A DNA stretch of 44,992 nt from an uncultured bacterium (GCA_945828315.1 CALZQA010000012.1:1-44992); one strand, 5' to 3'; counted from the first letter of the stretch, positions 34,914 through 44,216 are shown. A program made the numbers and translations. The notes: generated from the letters alone by a model not told the origin.

Positions 34914-36776
34914 TTACATATTCGTCAGAGCATAGGGCGTACCACAAAAGGCGTCCGCCGCCACAGTTGTATATTCCGGCGCTTTGATCGTCACCTCCGA
35001 CAGCTTCTCACAATCTTGAAACGCTCTCTTCTGAATCTGAGCGACAGAGGATGGAATCGTTATCTTTTTGATACTGCTGCAATTTAAAAATGCACCGATC
35101 CCTATATCCTGCAGACCTTTGTGAAACGTGACATTCTCCAGCTTTTTGCATCCGACAAATGCCCCCCGGCCAATCTCTGCAACACTCTTCGGTATATCTA
35201 CCTTCGTAAGGCTTACACAGTTCTGGCACATATACTGTGGAACGATTGTCATCCGGTCAGACAACACCAGTCGCTTCATGGACTTACATCCGAAAAAGCA
35301 CTGGTCACCGACACTTTCTACCGTATTTGGCAGGACTGCTTCGGTCAGCGAACGATCAACCATGAATGCATACGCTCCGATCGTCCTTAGATTCTTTGAA
35401 AATGTTACCGTTTTCAATTTCGGACAGTTTGAAAATGCACCTACCGCTATGGCAGTAACGGTGTCTGCCATTTTCACGTCCTGTAACTGTTTGCTATATG
35501 AAAATACACTACCGGCAATCGAAGTGACTCCTTTTCCTATCACCACATGCCTCATCTGACTGATATCATCATATTCCCAAAAGCACATTCCGTAAAACAT
35601 TTCGCCGGTTCCTGAAACCGTCAGTGTAGCTGTTCTTTTGTCATATTTATAAGTAAGTTGTTTGCCGCAGTAATTCGATTTATCGACTGTTTTTGTCTTT
35701 ACGGAAAAACCGCTCAGTTTACAATTCGTTTTATTATATTTAAACGTTACCTGATCTGTATAATTGCAGGCATACACACCATATTTGCCCGTTCCGGTCG
35801 CATTTTTGATCGTACCGCCGGAGAGACGGACATTTGCACTATACACACGAATACCGGTGCCGCCTGCCTTTGTAGAAATGATCGTACCACCGGAAATATG
35901 GATCTTCTCACGAACCGACTCATTCACCGCCTGCTCTGTACCGGCCTCGATGACCGGACTCTGTGCTGCCTTGATGGTTCCGCCCGTCATGGTAAATACA
36001 GGTCTTTCCATCTGCACCTGACCATTGATCAGTCCTCCCGAGACAGTCAGTGACCCAAAACCACTATCGCTGTCTGCCAACACCCGGATACCTCCGGTGA
36101 TGGTTCCGCCAGACACATTCACACGCGAACAATACGCCCGGATTCCATCCTTTAACGTACCGCCTTCCACAGTCAGCTTTCCAAAGGAAATACTGATCCC
36201 GCCATAAATCTTTCCGCCCCTGACGCATACCTCCGGTGTCTCATACCCCTCGTGATCACCTTGCGCAATGAAAGCAGGCTTCGCTGTCCCGATCAATTCT
36301 CCATTCTCAATGATCAGAGATCCATCATACAGTATGATGGGCGCCTCCGTCCGATGCTCGTACCGGATATCTCCCGCAAGTATCACGGTTCCATGCTGCC
36401 AGGATCGCACCTTGCAGTCAACCAGCGCACCGCTGCCCTGAAATGTGACAATTCCGCCGGAATAAATGTCAATTACACCATCCGTCATTTGATGACCATT
36501 CAGATCGATGGTCAGATCGTCATTCATTTTTAATATAACATCTGCGGCTAATGACACATCCTCCTGCAAGATCAGCTGTCCGCTATCTGCATCCCATGTT
36601 GCGTGAAGTGCGTCCGCAATCTGTACCATATCCTCCGGTGAGCTTGCTTTCAGCACTTCCTGTATGGTCTGCCCGGTTTCCTGTGCATGGACCACCGCCA
36701 TACCGTCAATGCCGATGAACGCAATCACCATTAGCAGAAAGACCCATATTTTTATATAAGATTTTTTCGCTGACAT
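34914..36776 (-). CDS. Secreted BspA-like leucine-rich-repeat protein with beta-helix-like repeats
   Basis: This 620-residue protein starts with a signal peptide (hydrophobic core about 10-25, cleavage after VVHAQ). Residues about 60-330 are a run of glycine-rich repeats built on (V/L)SGGTI...GI, suggesting a right-handed beta-helix. Residues about 385-610 are BspA-type LRR_5 repeats of about 23 residues (IGRGAFVGCKKLENVTF pattern). No LPXTG or membrane anchor closes the chain, so it is probably released or held non-covalently. Such proteins act in adhesion or host binding. GAGGAG precedes the ATG. Confidence 0.92.
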   Translation of the reverse strand: MSAKKSYIKIWVFLLMVIAFIGIDGMAVVHAQETGQTIQEVLKASSPEDMVQIADALHATWDADSGQLILQEDVSLAADVILKMNDDLTIDLNGHQMTDGVIDIYSGGIVTFQGSGALVDCKVRSWQHGTVILAGDIRYEHRTEAPIILYDGSLIIENGELIGTAKPAFIAQGDHEGYETPEVCVRGGKIYGGISISFGKLTVEGGTLKDGIRAYCSRVNVSGGTITGGIRVLADSDSGFGSLTVSGGLINGQVQMERPVFTMTGGTIKAAQSPVIEAGTEQAVNESVREKIHISGGTIISTKAGGTGIRVYSANVRLSGGTIKNATGTGKYGVYACNYTDQVTFKYNKTNCKLSGFSVKTKTVDKSNYCGKQLTYKYDKRTATLTVSGTGEMFYGMCFWEYDDISQMRHVVIGKGVTSIAGSVFSYSKQLQDVKMADTVTAIAVGAFSNCPKLKTVTFSKNLRTIGAYAFMVDRSLTEAVLPNTVESVGDQCFFGCKSMKRLVLSDRMTIVPQYMCQNCVSLTKVDIPKSVAEIGRGAFVGCKKLENVTFHKGLQDIGIGAFLNCSSIKKITIPSSVAQIQKRAFQDCEKLSEVTIKAPEYTTVAADAFCGTPYALTNM

Positions 36777-36857
36777 TCTTTTCTCCTCTTGAGCATTTGT
36801 CTGACTCTGACTTTTTCTTACTATAAATATACGAATCTGTTTTCAGCAAACAGGGGT

Positions 36858-36901
36858 ATGTCAAAAAGGATGAGTATCACCCTACCCATCCTTTTTGACA
36901 T
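36858..36901 (-). terminator. Terminator after the cytidylate-kinase-like gene
   Basis: A perfect 15-bp inverted repeat (ATGTCAAAAAGGATG/CATCCTTTTTGACAT) with a 14-base loop lies 12 nt past the stop codon. The T run is inside the second arm (CCTTTTTG), so the core terminator is the inner 10-bp stem. It works symmetrically and also insulates the BspA-like gene. Confidence 0.7.
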
Positions 36902-36912
36902 GTACCTCACAC

Positions 36913-37524
36913 TTACTGCTTGTTTCCGGAGTCCATCCGTGTGCGGATATAGGCTTCCAGCACATCGGTCGTCACCTCAAGCCCCTTTAAGCTGCTGTTG
37001 ATGCAAAGATCATAAGTACGGGAATCGCCCCACTTGTCTTCACAGAAATTGTTGTGATAACGTTTGCGGTATTCATCGTGTCGTCTCATTTTTTCCAGTG
37101 CCTCCTGCTCACTCAGGTGGTACAACTCCATGACACGCTTACATTTTTCCTCCTTATTGCCAAGGATAAAAATGGAGATCAGACCCGGATGACCCTCAAA
37201 GATACCTTCCGCGCAACGCCCAACCACGATAAAAGACTCGCCCTGCGCCGCTTTCTTTTTCAGATAATCAAACTGCATATACGCAACATTAACCTCTGCG
37301 GAACTATGATGCCCTTTCACACTTCTGGACAGAAACAGCTTGTGCGGTTTCTCGTCATACCTGCGGAGTGTTTCCGGATCAACACCCTTTTCCAAAGCAA
37401 CCTCATCCAGAATATTGTGATCATAGAATTTCAGACCGAGACGTTTGGACAGCTCCTCCGCGATCGCGTGACCACCACTGCCATACTCTCGTCCAATCGT
37501 AATGATGACTTGTGAATCACTCAT
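36913..37524 (-). CDS. Cytidylate kinase-like protein
   Basis: This 203-residue protein belongs to the cytidylate kinase-like group (PF13189), with the nucleotide loop GREYGSGGHAIA (11-22), the FYDHNILDEVA segment, and an arginine-rich lid region (KMRRHDEYRKRYHNNF). Members are distinct from true Cmk and their substrates are mostly unknown. AGGGGG lies 11 nt before the ATG. The start is 18 nt after the stop of an SLC13/ArsB-type permease, so the two are co-transcribed; a link between transport and phosphorylation is possible but unproven. Confidence 0.9.
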   Translation of the reverse strand: MSDSQVIITIGREYGSGGHAIAEELSKRLGLKFYDHNILDEVALEKGVDPETLRRYDEKPHKLFLSRSVKGHHSSAEVNVAYMQFDYLKKKAAQGESFIVVGRCAEGIFEGHPGLISIFILGNKEEKCKRVMELYHLSEQEALEKMRRHDEYRKRYHNNFCEDKWGDSRTYDLCINSSLKGLEVTTDVLEAYIRTRMDSGNKQ

Positions 37525-37542
37525 AATATATCAAGCCCCCTT

Positions 37543-38898
37543 TTAAAAATATCTGATATAAATGCACACCATGGAGATCGCAACGACCATGATCGTCGCA
37601 GGTGCACAGTATTTACAATATTTGCCCCATCCAATTGGATATCCCTCTCTGGAAGCAACAGAGATACCTACAACATTTGCAGAGGCACCGATCGGTGTCG
37701 CGCTTCCACCGATATCCGTTCCCATGGAAAGCGTCCATGCCAGCGTCGGTAAAGGCACACCCTGAAGCTGTGACAATGTCTGAACAACCGGGATCATTGT
37801 CGCAGCAAACGGAATATTATCCACAAAAGCACTTGCAAATGCTGAGATCCAAAGGATCACGGCTACCATCAGTTTTGCGTTCGAACCACAGATCGCACTG
37901 ATCCCGTCTGCGATCAGTACCAGCACGCCGGTCTGCTCCAGACCTCCTACAACAATAAACAAACCAATGAAAAACAATAGTGTCTTATAATCCACCTTTT
38001 TCAGAAGATCTGTGATCTCCGCATGATGTACGATCAGCGTAAGGACCGCAACAAACATACCAATAAAAGCTACTGTAAGACCTGTGTTAGCATGCGTGAT
38101 CAGAAGCACCACCGCAATAGCAAAAATTCCAATACTAAGACCAAACAGTTTCGGATCTGTAATAGCTTCCTTCGGATCCGGATAGTGAACCGGCTGTGTA
38201 CTCTCTCCGGTTTTTACTGCAAACTGCTTATGAAAGCATATGTAAAAATAAATGACAACAGCGATCAGTGATATCCCCGCGATCAATCCGGTATTGGTAA
38301 GGAAATCAGAAAACGCATAGTGCAGGGATGTACCGATGATAATGTTCGGCGGATCACCGCACATCGTTGCCGATCCACCCAGATTCGCGCAGAATACTTC
38401 CGAAAGGATCATCGGAATCGGATTGCATTTCAAAAGCTGGCAGAGCTCCACCGTCACAGCCGCCAAAAACAGAATGACGGTAATACTGTCAATAAACATA
38501 GACAGGAACGCTGCCATAAGCATAAATACAACAAATATTCGCACCGGCTTGTAATCAACGAGTTTAGCAAGCTTTAAGCACAGCCAGCGGAAAAATCCGG
38601 CCTTGCCCATACCCTCGACCATGATCATCATACCGGCAATGAAAATGATCGTTGACCAGTTGATACCGCCTGAGGACTCTGTTGCCTCTGCTCCCGCATG
38701 CCAGAACTCAGCAGTAAAAATACTGTGAAAATTTAATGTATCAAAAATTGCCTGCGGACTGCGCATACACACGCCGAACACGAAAACTAACATACATGCA
38801 CCACAGGCAAGCGTCACATAATGACGCTCAAACTTTTCGGTAACGATAAAAAAGAACATTACCAAAAAGATTGCAAGCGCTAAAAATTTTGCAATCAT
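37543..38898 (-). CDS. SLC13/ArsB-NhaD superfamily permease
   Basis: This 451-residue membrane protein has about 11-12 helices in two repeats. The signature of the ion transporter superfamily occurs twice: the region of GGSATMCGDPPNIIIGTS in the first half and GGSATPIGASANVVGIS in the second, each with a re-entrant loop. Relatives carry dicarboxylates, arsenite or sodium; the GDPPNI form is closest to the NhaD/P-protein branch. AGAGAGG precedes the ATG. The start overlaps the stop of a 19-codon upstream ORF as ATGA. Substrate unknown. Confidence 0.9.
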   Translation of the reverse strand: MIAKFLALAIFLVMFFFIVTEKFERHYVTLACGACMLVFVFGVCMRSPQAIFDTLNFHSIFTAEFWHAGAEATESSGGINWSTIIFIAGMMIMVEGMGKAGFFRWLCLKLAKLVDYKPVRIFVVFMLMAAFLSMFIDSITVILFLAAVTVELCQLLKCNPIPMILSEVFCANLGGSATMCGDPPNIIIGTSLHYAFSDFLTNTGLIAGISLIAVVIYFYICFHKQFAVKTGESTQPVHYPDPKEAITDPKLFGLSIGIFAIAVVLLITHANTGLTVAFIGMFVAVLTLIVHHAEITDLLKKVDYKTLLFFIGLFIVVGGLEQTGVLVLIADGISAICGSNAKLMVAVILWISAFASAFVDNIPFAATMIPVVQTLSQLQGVPLPTLAWTLSMGTDIGGSATPIGASANVVGISVASREGYPIGWGKYCKYCAPATIMVVAISMVCIYIRYF

Positions 38899-38954
38899 AA
38901 ATAAACCTCTCTTTTTTCATTTTGACTATCGTGACCAAACCTGCCACGATCCAT
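38895..38954 (-). CDS. 19-residue upstream ORF translationally coupled to the permease
   Basis: A short frame with AAGGAG 8 nt before its ATG encodes MDRGRFGHDSQNEKREVYL and ends in TGA that overlaps the permease ATG (ATGA). It is polar and charged, with no membrane helix, so it is more likely a leader peptide or coupling cistron than a functional protein. A GATCGTG/CACGAT pairing inside it could fold against ribosome passage. It lies 19 nt after the lipoprotein stop. Confidence 0.55.
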   Translation of the reverse strand: MDRGRFGHDSQNEKREVYL

Positions 38955-38973
38955 AGTTATTGCTCCTTATATT

Positions 38974-39405
38974 TTAGAATGAAAAAGAGATGTTATCTTT
39001 CTGACCGTCCGCCTTCAGAATAAATGCCAAAATACGCGACAAACCGTGTGTCGGGCAATTGCTGCTGTGATAAACCCGCGCAGTCACATATGCGAACATT
39101 GCTGCCAGTCCTGCCAGCAATGCATCTACCACGAACAAACGCAGCGTATCCCTGCAGAAAAACAGCATTTTTTTATCATGAATACTCACATGCGAAGCCG
39201 CATCGTCATCGGCCAGCCATTGACCCTCATCCAGCATATTGGGACGTTCGGTATGTACCTTTGGTATCTGCAAAACGGTTTGATGAGAAACAGTGTTGAA
39301 GAAGCCATGAAGACCCTTTTGTGTCTGTGCCTGACATCCTGAAATAACAATTATGCACATGCATACAAACAAGATGATCTTTTTCACGGTCATGATCTTT
39401 TGCAT
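38974..39405 (-). CDS. Unrecognised 143-residue putative lipoprotein
   Basis: I do not recognise this protein. It has a signal peptide with a lipobox-like end (VISGC), so it is probably lipidated and outside the membrane. A second hydrophobic stretch (LFVVDALLAGLAAMFAYVTA) lies near residues 92-112, and the tail contains HSSNCPTHG. The ATG at 39405 has AAAGGAGG 9 nt upstream; an adjacent GTG is the alternative. A strong promoter precedes it. It is the first gene of an operon with a short upstream ORF, an SLC13/ArsB-type permease and a cytidylate-kinase-like gene. Confidence 0.75.
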   Translation of the reverse strand: MQKIMTVKKIILFVCMCIIVISGCQAQTQKGLHGFFNTVSHQTVLQIPKVHTERPNMLDEGQWLADDDAASHVSIHDKKMLFFCRDTLRLFVVDALLAGLAAMFAYVTARVYHSSNCPTHGLSRILAFILKADGQKDNISFSF

Positions 39406-39451
39406 CACCGCTCACCTCCTTTCGTAATATTCTATGTAACTTTTCTGAATA

Positions 39452-39480
39452 GTTATAGCCTTTTTCATTTTGAAAGTCAA
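39452..39480 (-). promoter_or_regulatory. Sigma-A promoter of the lipoprotein-permease-kinase-like operon
   Basis: The minus strand reads TTGACT, a 17-nt spacer, TATAAC, about 45 nt upstream of the lipoprotein start. It lies between the glgP terminator and the gene. Confidence 0.7.
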
Positions 39481-39481
39481 G

Positions 39482-39524
39482 AAAAAAATGAAAAGACACC
39501 TGCCGCCGGTTCCGGCGACAGGTG
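39482..39524 (-). terminator. Terminator of glgP
   Basis: A GC-rich stem of about 11 pairs (CACCTGTCGCC/GGCGGCAGGTG) lies 27 nt past the glgP stop. The minus strand then reads TCTTTTC followed by a run of Ts. Confidence 0.85.
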
Positions 39525-39550
39525 CTCAGGGAGGTTATTTTTATTACATT

Positions 39551-41809
39551 TTAGTTTAATTTCCAGATGTCATTGTTGTACTGCTCGATCGTACGATCTG
39601 AAGAGAAGAAGCCTGCCTGACTGATATTCTTTAACATCATCTTTGCCCAGCCCTTGCGGTCTTCATAAGCTGCGAATATCTTGTCTTTGGTCTCAACATA
39701 ATCCTGATAATCAGGGAAAGTCATGAACCAGTCTTTGTTCAGAAGCTCTTTGTACAGACGCTCCAGATTCTCCTTCTGTCCGATCTTCAGCATCTCATCG
39801 CTGACGATGAAGTCTACACACTTCTTTAAGTCTTCATCTTTCTCATAGTAATCCTTGGAAACATAGTCTCCGCGCTTATAGCGCTCGATGACTGTCTCAC
39901 TGGACTCACCAAAGATAAAGATGTTATCCTTGCCTACCAGCTCAGCGATCTCTACGTTTGCACCGTCCATCGTTCCGATGGTCACTGCTCCGTTTAACAT
40001 AAACTTCATATTACTGGTACCGGATGCCTCCTTGGAAGCCAGTGAGATCTGCTCGTCGATGTCACATGCCGGGATCAGCTTCTCAGCCAGTGTCACGTTG
40101 TAATTCTCAACCATGACAACCTGCAGATAAGGGCTCACCTCAGGATCATTTGCGATCAGCTCCTGTAAGCATAAGATCAGGTGGATGATATCCTTAGCGA
40201 TCACATATGCGGGAGCGGCTTTTGCACCAAAGATCACTGTGATCGGGCGCTTGGGCAGCTTGCCTGCCTTGATCTCGAAATATTTGTGGATCACATACAG
40301 TGCATTCAGCTGCTGTCTCTTATACTCGTGCAGACGCTTGATCTGGATATCAAAGATCGCATTCTCAGCCAGTTCGATATTCTGGGTACGCTTCATATAG
40401 TCTCTGAGGATTGCTTTTCTTGCCTCTTTCACAGAGAGCAGCTTCTCTAAAACAGCATCATCGTTCAGGAACTTCTCCAGCTTGGTCAGCTCCATTGCAT
40501 CCTTCTTGAAGCCCGGTCCGATCAGTTCCTCGATAAGGGAGGTCAGTTCCGGATTGCTGTATAACAGCCAGCGGCGGAAGGTGATACCGTTTGTCTTATT
40601 ATTAAACTTCTCCGGATATAACTCGTAGAATTTGTGTAACTCTGTATTTTTCAGGATCTCTGTATGCAGCGCAGCCACACCGTTGACACTGATACCATAA
40701 TGGATATCGATATGTGCCATGCAGACACAGTTGTCCTTGTTGATAATCGCCACATCGGGATCATTGCATTTCTTGTTAACACGTGCATCCAGCTCACGGA
40801 TGATGGGCATCAGCTGAGGAACTGCCTTCTTCATGAAAGAGATCGGCCATTTCTCAAGTGCCTCTGCAAGGATCGTGTGGTTCGTGTATGCGCAGGTCTT
40901 GGAAACAACGTTGATCGCCTCGTCCATGGTCATACCACGCTCCTGAAGCAGACGGATCAGTTCCGGGATCACCATGGTCGGATGGGTATCATTGATCTGG
41001 ATCACTGCATAGTCATACAGATCGTACAGATCAGATCCCTTTGCCTCTGCCTCATCTAAGATCAGGCGCGCAGCATTGCTGACCATGAAATACTGCTGAT
41101 AAACACGAAGCAGGCGTCCGGCGTCATCACTGTCATCGGGATATAAGAACAGTGTCAGGTTCTTTGCAATATCCTCTTTATTAAAACCAATATTATCATT
41201 TCCAACGATGGACTCATCAACGGTCTCTACATCAAACAGATGAAGCTTTGTGGTACGATTCTCGTATCCAACCACATCGATGTCATACATGCGGGATTTC
41301 AGGGTAAATCCGCCGAACTCGATATCATAAGTTTTATCGGTCGGACGAAGCCAGCTGTTCTCAGTCATCCAGGGGTTCGGTGTCTCGCTCTGCAGATTGT
41401 TTTTGAATACCTGCTTAAACAGTCCGTAATGATAATTCAGACCGACACCGTCACCGTTCAGTCCTAATGTAGCGATGGAATCCAGGAAGCAGGCTGCCAG
41501 ACGTCCCAGACCGCCGTTTCCGAGGGAAGGCTCTGCCTCGATCTCCTCGATCTCAGCTAAAGACTTTCCGCATTTTTCAAGTTCTGTTTTTACCTCATCA
41601 TACAGCCCAAGATTGATCAGGTTGTTGGATAAAAGCTTTCCGATCAGAAACTCTGCAGAGATGTAATAGAGCTTTTTCTTTCCTTCATTGCTCTCTTTCT
41701 CTTTTGCAGCTTCCTTTACATACTCCAGTAATGCAGCATAGATCTCCTCGTTTGTGCACTGGTCCATAAAACGTCCAAATCTCTTTTTTACATATTCATT
41801 GACAGTCAT
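39551..41809 (-). CDS. glgP: Glycogen/maltodextrin phosphorylase
   Basis: This GT35 enzyme releases glucose 1-phosphate from alpha-1,4-glucans using phosphate and PLP. The 752 residues carry the PLP lysine K602 ([11 protein letters not shown]), the N-terminal [14 protein letters not shown] and the NDTHP motif. It acts on glycogen or on the maltodextrins handled by malQ 11 kb away. GGAG precedes the ATG. A -10 TATAAT on the minus strand at 41861-41866 lacks a good -35, which suggests an activator. A divergent AraC-type gene is next door. Confidence 0.96.
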   Translation of the reverse strand: MTVNEYVKKRFGRFMDQCTNEEIYAALLEYVKEAAKEKESNEGKKKLYYISAEFLIGKLLSNNLINLGLYDEVKTELEKCGKSLAEIEEIEAEPSLGNGGLGRLAACFLDSIATLGLNGDGVGLNYHYGLFKQVFKNNLQSETPNPWMTENSWLRPTDKTYDIEFGGFTLKSRMYDIDVVGYENRTTKLHLFDVETVDESIVGNDNIGFNKEDIAKNLTLFLYPDDSDDAGRLLRVYQQYFMVSNAARLILDEAEAKGSDLYDLYDYAVIQINDTHPTMVIPELIRLLQERGMTMDEAINVVSKTCAYTNHTILAEALEKWPISFMKKAVPQLMPIIRELDARVNKKCNDPDVAIINKDNCVCMAHIDIHYGISVNGVAALHTEILKNTELHKFYELYPEKFNNKTNGITFRRWLLYSNPELTSLIEELIGPGFKKDAMELTKLEKFLNDDAVLEKLLSVKEARKAILRDYMKRTQNIELAENAIFDIQIKRLHEYKRQQLNALYVIHKYFEIKAGKLPKRPITVIFGAKAAPAYVIAKDIIHLILCLQELIANDPEVSPYLQVVMVENYNVTLAEKLIPACDIDEQISLASKEASGTSNMKFMLNGAVTIGTMDGANVEIAELVGKDNIFIFGESSETVIERYKRGDYVSKDYYEKDEDLKKCVDFIVSDEMLKIGQKENLERLYKELLNKDWFMTFPDYQDYVETKDKIFAAYEDRKGWAKMMLKNISQAGFFSSDRTIEQYNNDIWKLN

Positions 41810-41888
41810 CGTTCTTCTCCTTTTTATTCGCTTGGGGGTCTCTTTGTTTCAACTGTAGTCATTATATACGTTTGATCCGTAAAAATGC

Positions 41889-41918
41889 TTGCAGTATTCT
41901 GCCAATATATAGTACAAT
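41889..41918 (+). promoter_or_regulatory. Sigma-A promoter of the AraC-type gene
   Basis: TTGCAG, an 18-nt spacer and TACAAT lie 20 nt upstream of the start. It is back-to-back with the glgP -10 on the opposite strand, only about 25 nt away. Confidence 0.5.
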
Positions 41919-41938
41919 TCTATCAAGGAGGACACTTT

Positions 41939-42814
41939 ATGAACATTCCTGAATATGAATCCTATCATGAAAAAAAATCACATTTTGACGCTGCCTTTCC
42001 CTACAACACCTATTTATGCTCGATCCCTGTTGATTTTATGCAGGTTCCTCTGCATTGGCATGACGAGGTGGAATTCATTTATATTAAAAAAGGGTGTGGC
42101 ACCATCTCCGTTGATTTTACGACCTATGAGGTGCACGCCGAGGATGTCGCGCTCATTCTTCCCGGACAGCTTCATGCGATCAACGGTCTGCCGGATCAGG
42201 TCATGGAATATGAAAATATCATTTTTCATCCGGAGCTTCTGGAATCTTCCGGTGCGGATGCAAGCTTCCACAGCTTCTTACAGCCGCTCTTTTCCATGCA
42301 GCTTGCCTGCCCCGCGATCCTCACAAAAAAAGACAGCTCCTACGCTACTGTGCGCAGCTGTCTCGATAAAAACGATAATATCTGCATGAGCTTTCCGGCA
42401 GGTTATCCCCTGGCCATCAAGGGAAATCTCTTTGCCCTGTTTTTTGCCCTCTATACAAGCTATGCCGACAAGAAGCGCAGCCCGTCAGCCGCAAAGAACA
42501 TCGAGAAATTAAAGTCCGTGATCAAATATGTAGAACTGAACTACGCATCTCCCATGACGATCGCAGAGATGGCGGATCTGGCAGGTTTTTCAGAATCCCA
42601 TTTTATGAAATTCTTTAAAAATACGATGGGGGTCCCCTTTACTTCCTATTTGAATTCCTATCGGCTCACGATGGCGGGACGCCTGCTCTTGCAGTCCGAT
42701 GATACCATCCTATCCATTGCCACGGAAGTCGGTTTTGACAATCTTTCTTACTTCAACCGGGCTTTTAAAAAGCAATACGGCATGACACCAAGCGCTTACC
42801 GCTCCGCGGGCTAA
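41939..42814 (+). CDS. AraC-family transcriptional regulator with cupin domain
   Basis: This 291-residue regulator has an N-terminal cupin-like ligand domain (about 25-130, with HWHDEVEFIYIKKGCG and LPGQLHAI) and a C-terminal AraC double helix-turn-helix (about 190-291; IAEMADLAGFSESHFMKFFK, then the second HTH and NRAFKKQYGMTPSAYR). The start at MNIPEYESYH follows AAGGAGG; an 18-codon extension has no ribosome site. Divergence from glgP with closely facing promoters suggests it regulates glgP, itself or both, in response to a sugar. Confidence 0.93.
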   Translation: MNIPEYESYHEKKSHFDAAFPYNTYLCSIPVDFMQVPLHWHDEVEFIYIKKGCGTISVDFTTYEVHAEDVALILPGQLHAINGLPDQVMEYENIIFHPELLESSGADASFHSFLQPLFSMQLACPAILTKKDSSYATVRSCLDKNDNICMSFPAGYPLAIKGNLFALFFALYTSYADKKRSPSAAKNIEKLKSVIKYVELNYASPMTIAEMADLAGFSESHFMKFFKNTMGVPFTSYLNSYRLTMAGRLLLQSDDTILSIATEVGFDNLSYFNRAFKKQYGMTPSAYRSAG

Positions 42815-42983
42815 TGGTCAATGTTTTTGATTTGTGTAGCAAACCTAAACAGATATTTTTATCTGTCAGTTTTCCTATACATTTACATGTTTTTGTATAG
42901 CAACATTTTCCACACAAAATGATATGATTGCCTCAGTTAAAAAAGAACTGCCTGACAGTTCAAAATCATGGAGGTAAACGAAA

Positions 42984-43658
42984 ATGAAAAATTACAAAAA
43001 GATCTTATGTGGTGCCCTCGCCGCAGCAATGGTATTGACAACCGCAGCTGTTCCTGCTTCTGCAGCGGCAAAGCCTGCTCTTAGCAAAACAAAACTCACC
43101 ATGACTGTCGGTGATACCACTACATTAAAGGTAAAAAATGCAGCGAAAAAAGAAACGATCAAATGGGCAAGCAAGAAGAAAACAGTTGCTACTGTTTCTT
43201 CTAAGGGAAAGGTAACTGCAAAGAAAGCCGGCAAGACTGTTGTCAGTGCAACCTTAAAGAAAGCCAATAAAACCTTAAAGTGCAATGTTACCGTCAAGGC
43301 TGCAGAGACTCCCGCTCCCAAGACACAGGATATCACTGCTCTGCTTGCAGGCAAGAGTTACAAGGGTACTGCCGAGGCAATGGGGACTCAGATGGATGCC
43401 CTGAAACTGACTTTTGGCACAGACGGAACTGTCATTGGCGAAATGTTAGATCCTGAGACACTGACCATGAAGCAGGTCGGCGGAACCTATACTGCCACCC
43501 TGGAAGACAAGGCTGTTACCGTCACTGTCACAGCTCCTGATGGCACGGTTGTGACTGAGACACTGACCGTTGTAAAAGATGATTTCAGTGAATTATCTGC
43601 CACCAAAAATATCATGGGTATGGATATTCCTGTCACTGTCACAGAAGTAACCGAATAG
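42984..43658 (+). CDS. Secreted Ig-like (BIG_2) domain protein
   Basis: This 224-residue protein has a signal peptide (cleavage after VPASA, about residue 27) and one bacterial Ig-like group 2 domain. That domain (about 33-108) has the typical LTMTVGDTTTLKV...VATVSSKGKVTAKKAGKT pattern and is unusually rich in lysine. A Pro/Thr linker leads to a second beta-rich domain (about 118-224) of no family I recognise. No anchor is visible, so it is secreted or surface-bound by charge. GGAGG lies 8 nt before the ATG. The 169-nt gap upstream holds no convincing promoter. Confidence 0.9.
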   Translation: MKNYKKILCGALAAAMVLTTAAVPASAAAKPALSKTKLTMTVGDTTTLKVKNAAKKETIKWASKKKTVATVSSKGKVTAKKAGKTVVSATLKKANKTLKCNVTVKAAETPAPKTQDITALLAGKSYKGTAEAMGTQMDALKLTFGTDGTVIGEMLDPETLTMKQVGGTYTATLEDKAVTVTVTAPDGTVVTETLTVVKDDFSELSATKNIMGMDIPVTVTEVTE

Positions 43659-43672
43659 TTCGTTTTCACCCG

Positions 43673-43709
43673 AAAAGGAGATACATGCGATGCATGTACC
43701 TCCTTTTTT
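43673..43709. terminator. Bidirectional terminator between the Ig-like and phosphodiesterase genes
   Basis: Arms 43673-43688 and 43692-43707 pair with one A/C mismatch around a three-base loop, followed on the plus strand by Ts. It is 14 nt past the Ig-like gene stop and touches the stop of the convergent minus-strand gene. Confidence 0.8.
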
Positions 43710-44193
43710 ATTCCGTCTTTTTTATTTCAAGGCCGGTGATCTTTCCGTTATCCAGCATTGCAACTGCATAGGTACTTCCGGTCGGTGAATAGTATCCGGT
43801 AAAGCTGCCGGGATTGACATAAGTAATGCCATCCGTCTCGTGTACCTCTGCCCGATGCGTATGCCCATAGCATACCAACTGTACTCCTTGCTTTTTCGCC
43901 TCGTTTTCCAGTACGGAAAATCCCTGTTTTACTGCATATTTATGGCCGTGCGCAGCAAAGATCTCCACACCTTCCAATTCAAAACGTGCTGTCGGCTTTA
44001 ACGGCATAAAATCATTGTTTCCCTTTAAATAAATGGATGCCGTCAGAGGCGGAAGTAACCGTTCGTACTGCGATGTTGAGCACTCTCCGTCTCCCAGATG
44101 CAAAAAAAGATCAATGTGAGCTTCGCGCTCGATCACATCCCGTAATTGATGCATAAAACCGTGATTATCTGAAATGATAAGAATTTTTTTCAT
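43708..44193 (-). CDS. YfcE-type metallophosphodiesterase
   Basis: This 161-residue calcineurin-like enzyme has all metal motifs: SDNHG (8-12), LGD, GNND, HGH and GHTH. It matches the YfcE/MJ0936 group of manganese phosphodiesterases, which act on cyclic or bis-nucleotide model substrates; the natural substrate is unknown. No clear Shine-Dalgarno precedes the ATG, but the family N-terminus (MKKILIISDNHG) supports the start. The gene diverges from the tRNA. Confidence 0.92.
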   Translation of the reverse strand: MKKILIISDNHGFMHQLRDVIEREAHIDLFLHLGDGECSTSQYERLLPPLTASIYLKGNNDFMPLKPTARFELEGVEIFAAHGHKYAVKQGFSVLENEAKKQGVQLVCYGHTHRAEVHETDGITYVNPGSFTGYYSPTGSTYAVAMLDNGKITGLEIKKTE

Positions 44194-44216
44194 GGTGTTC
44201 TGTTATCTGCTTTCTA

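Noticed and set aside
42817-42903. Short ATG frame after the AraC gene
   Set aside because: No Shine-Dalgarno sequence and AT-rich composition typical of non-coding spacer.
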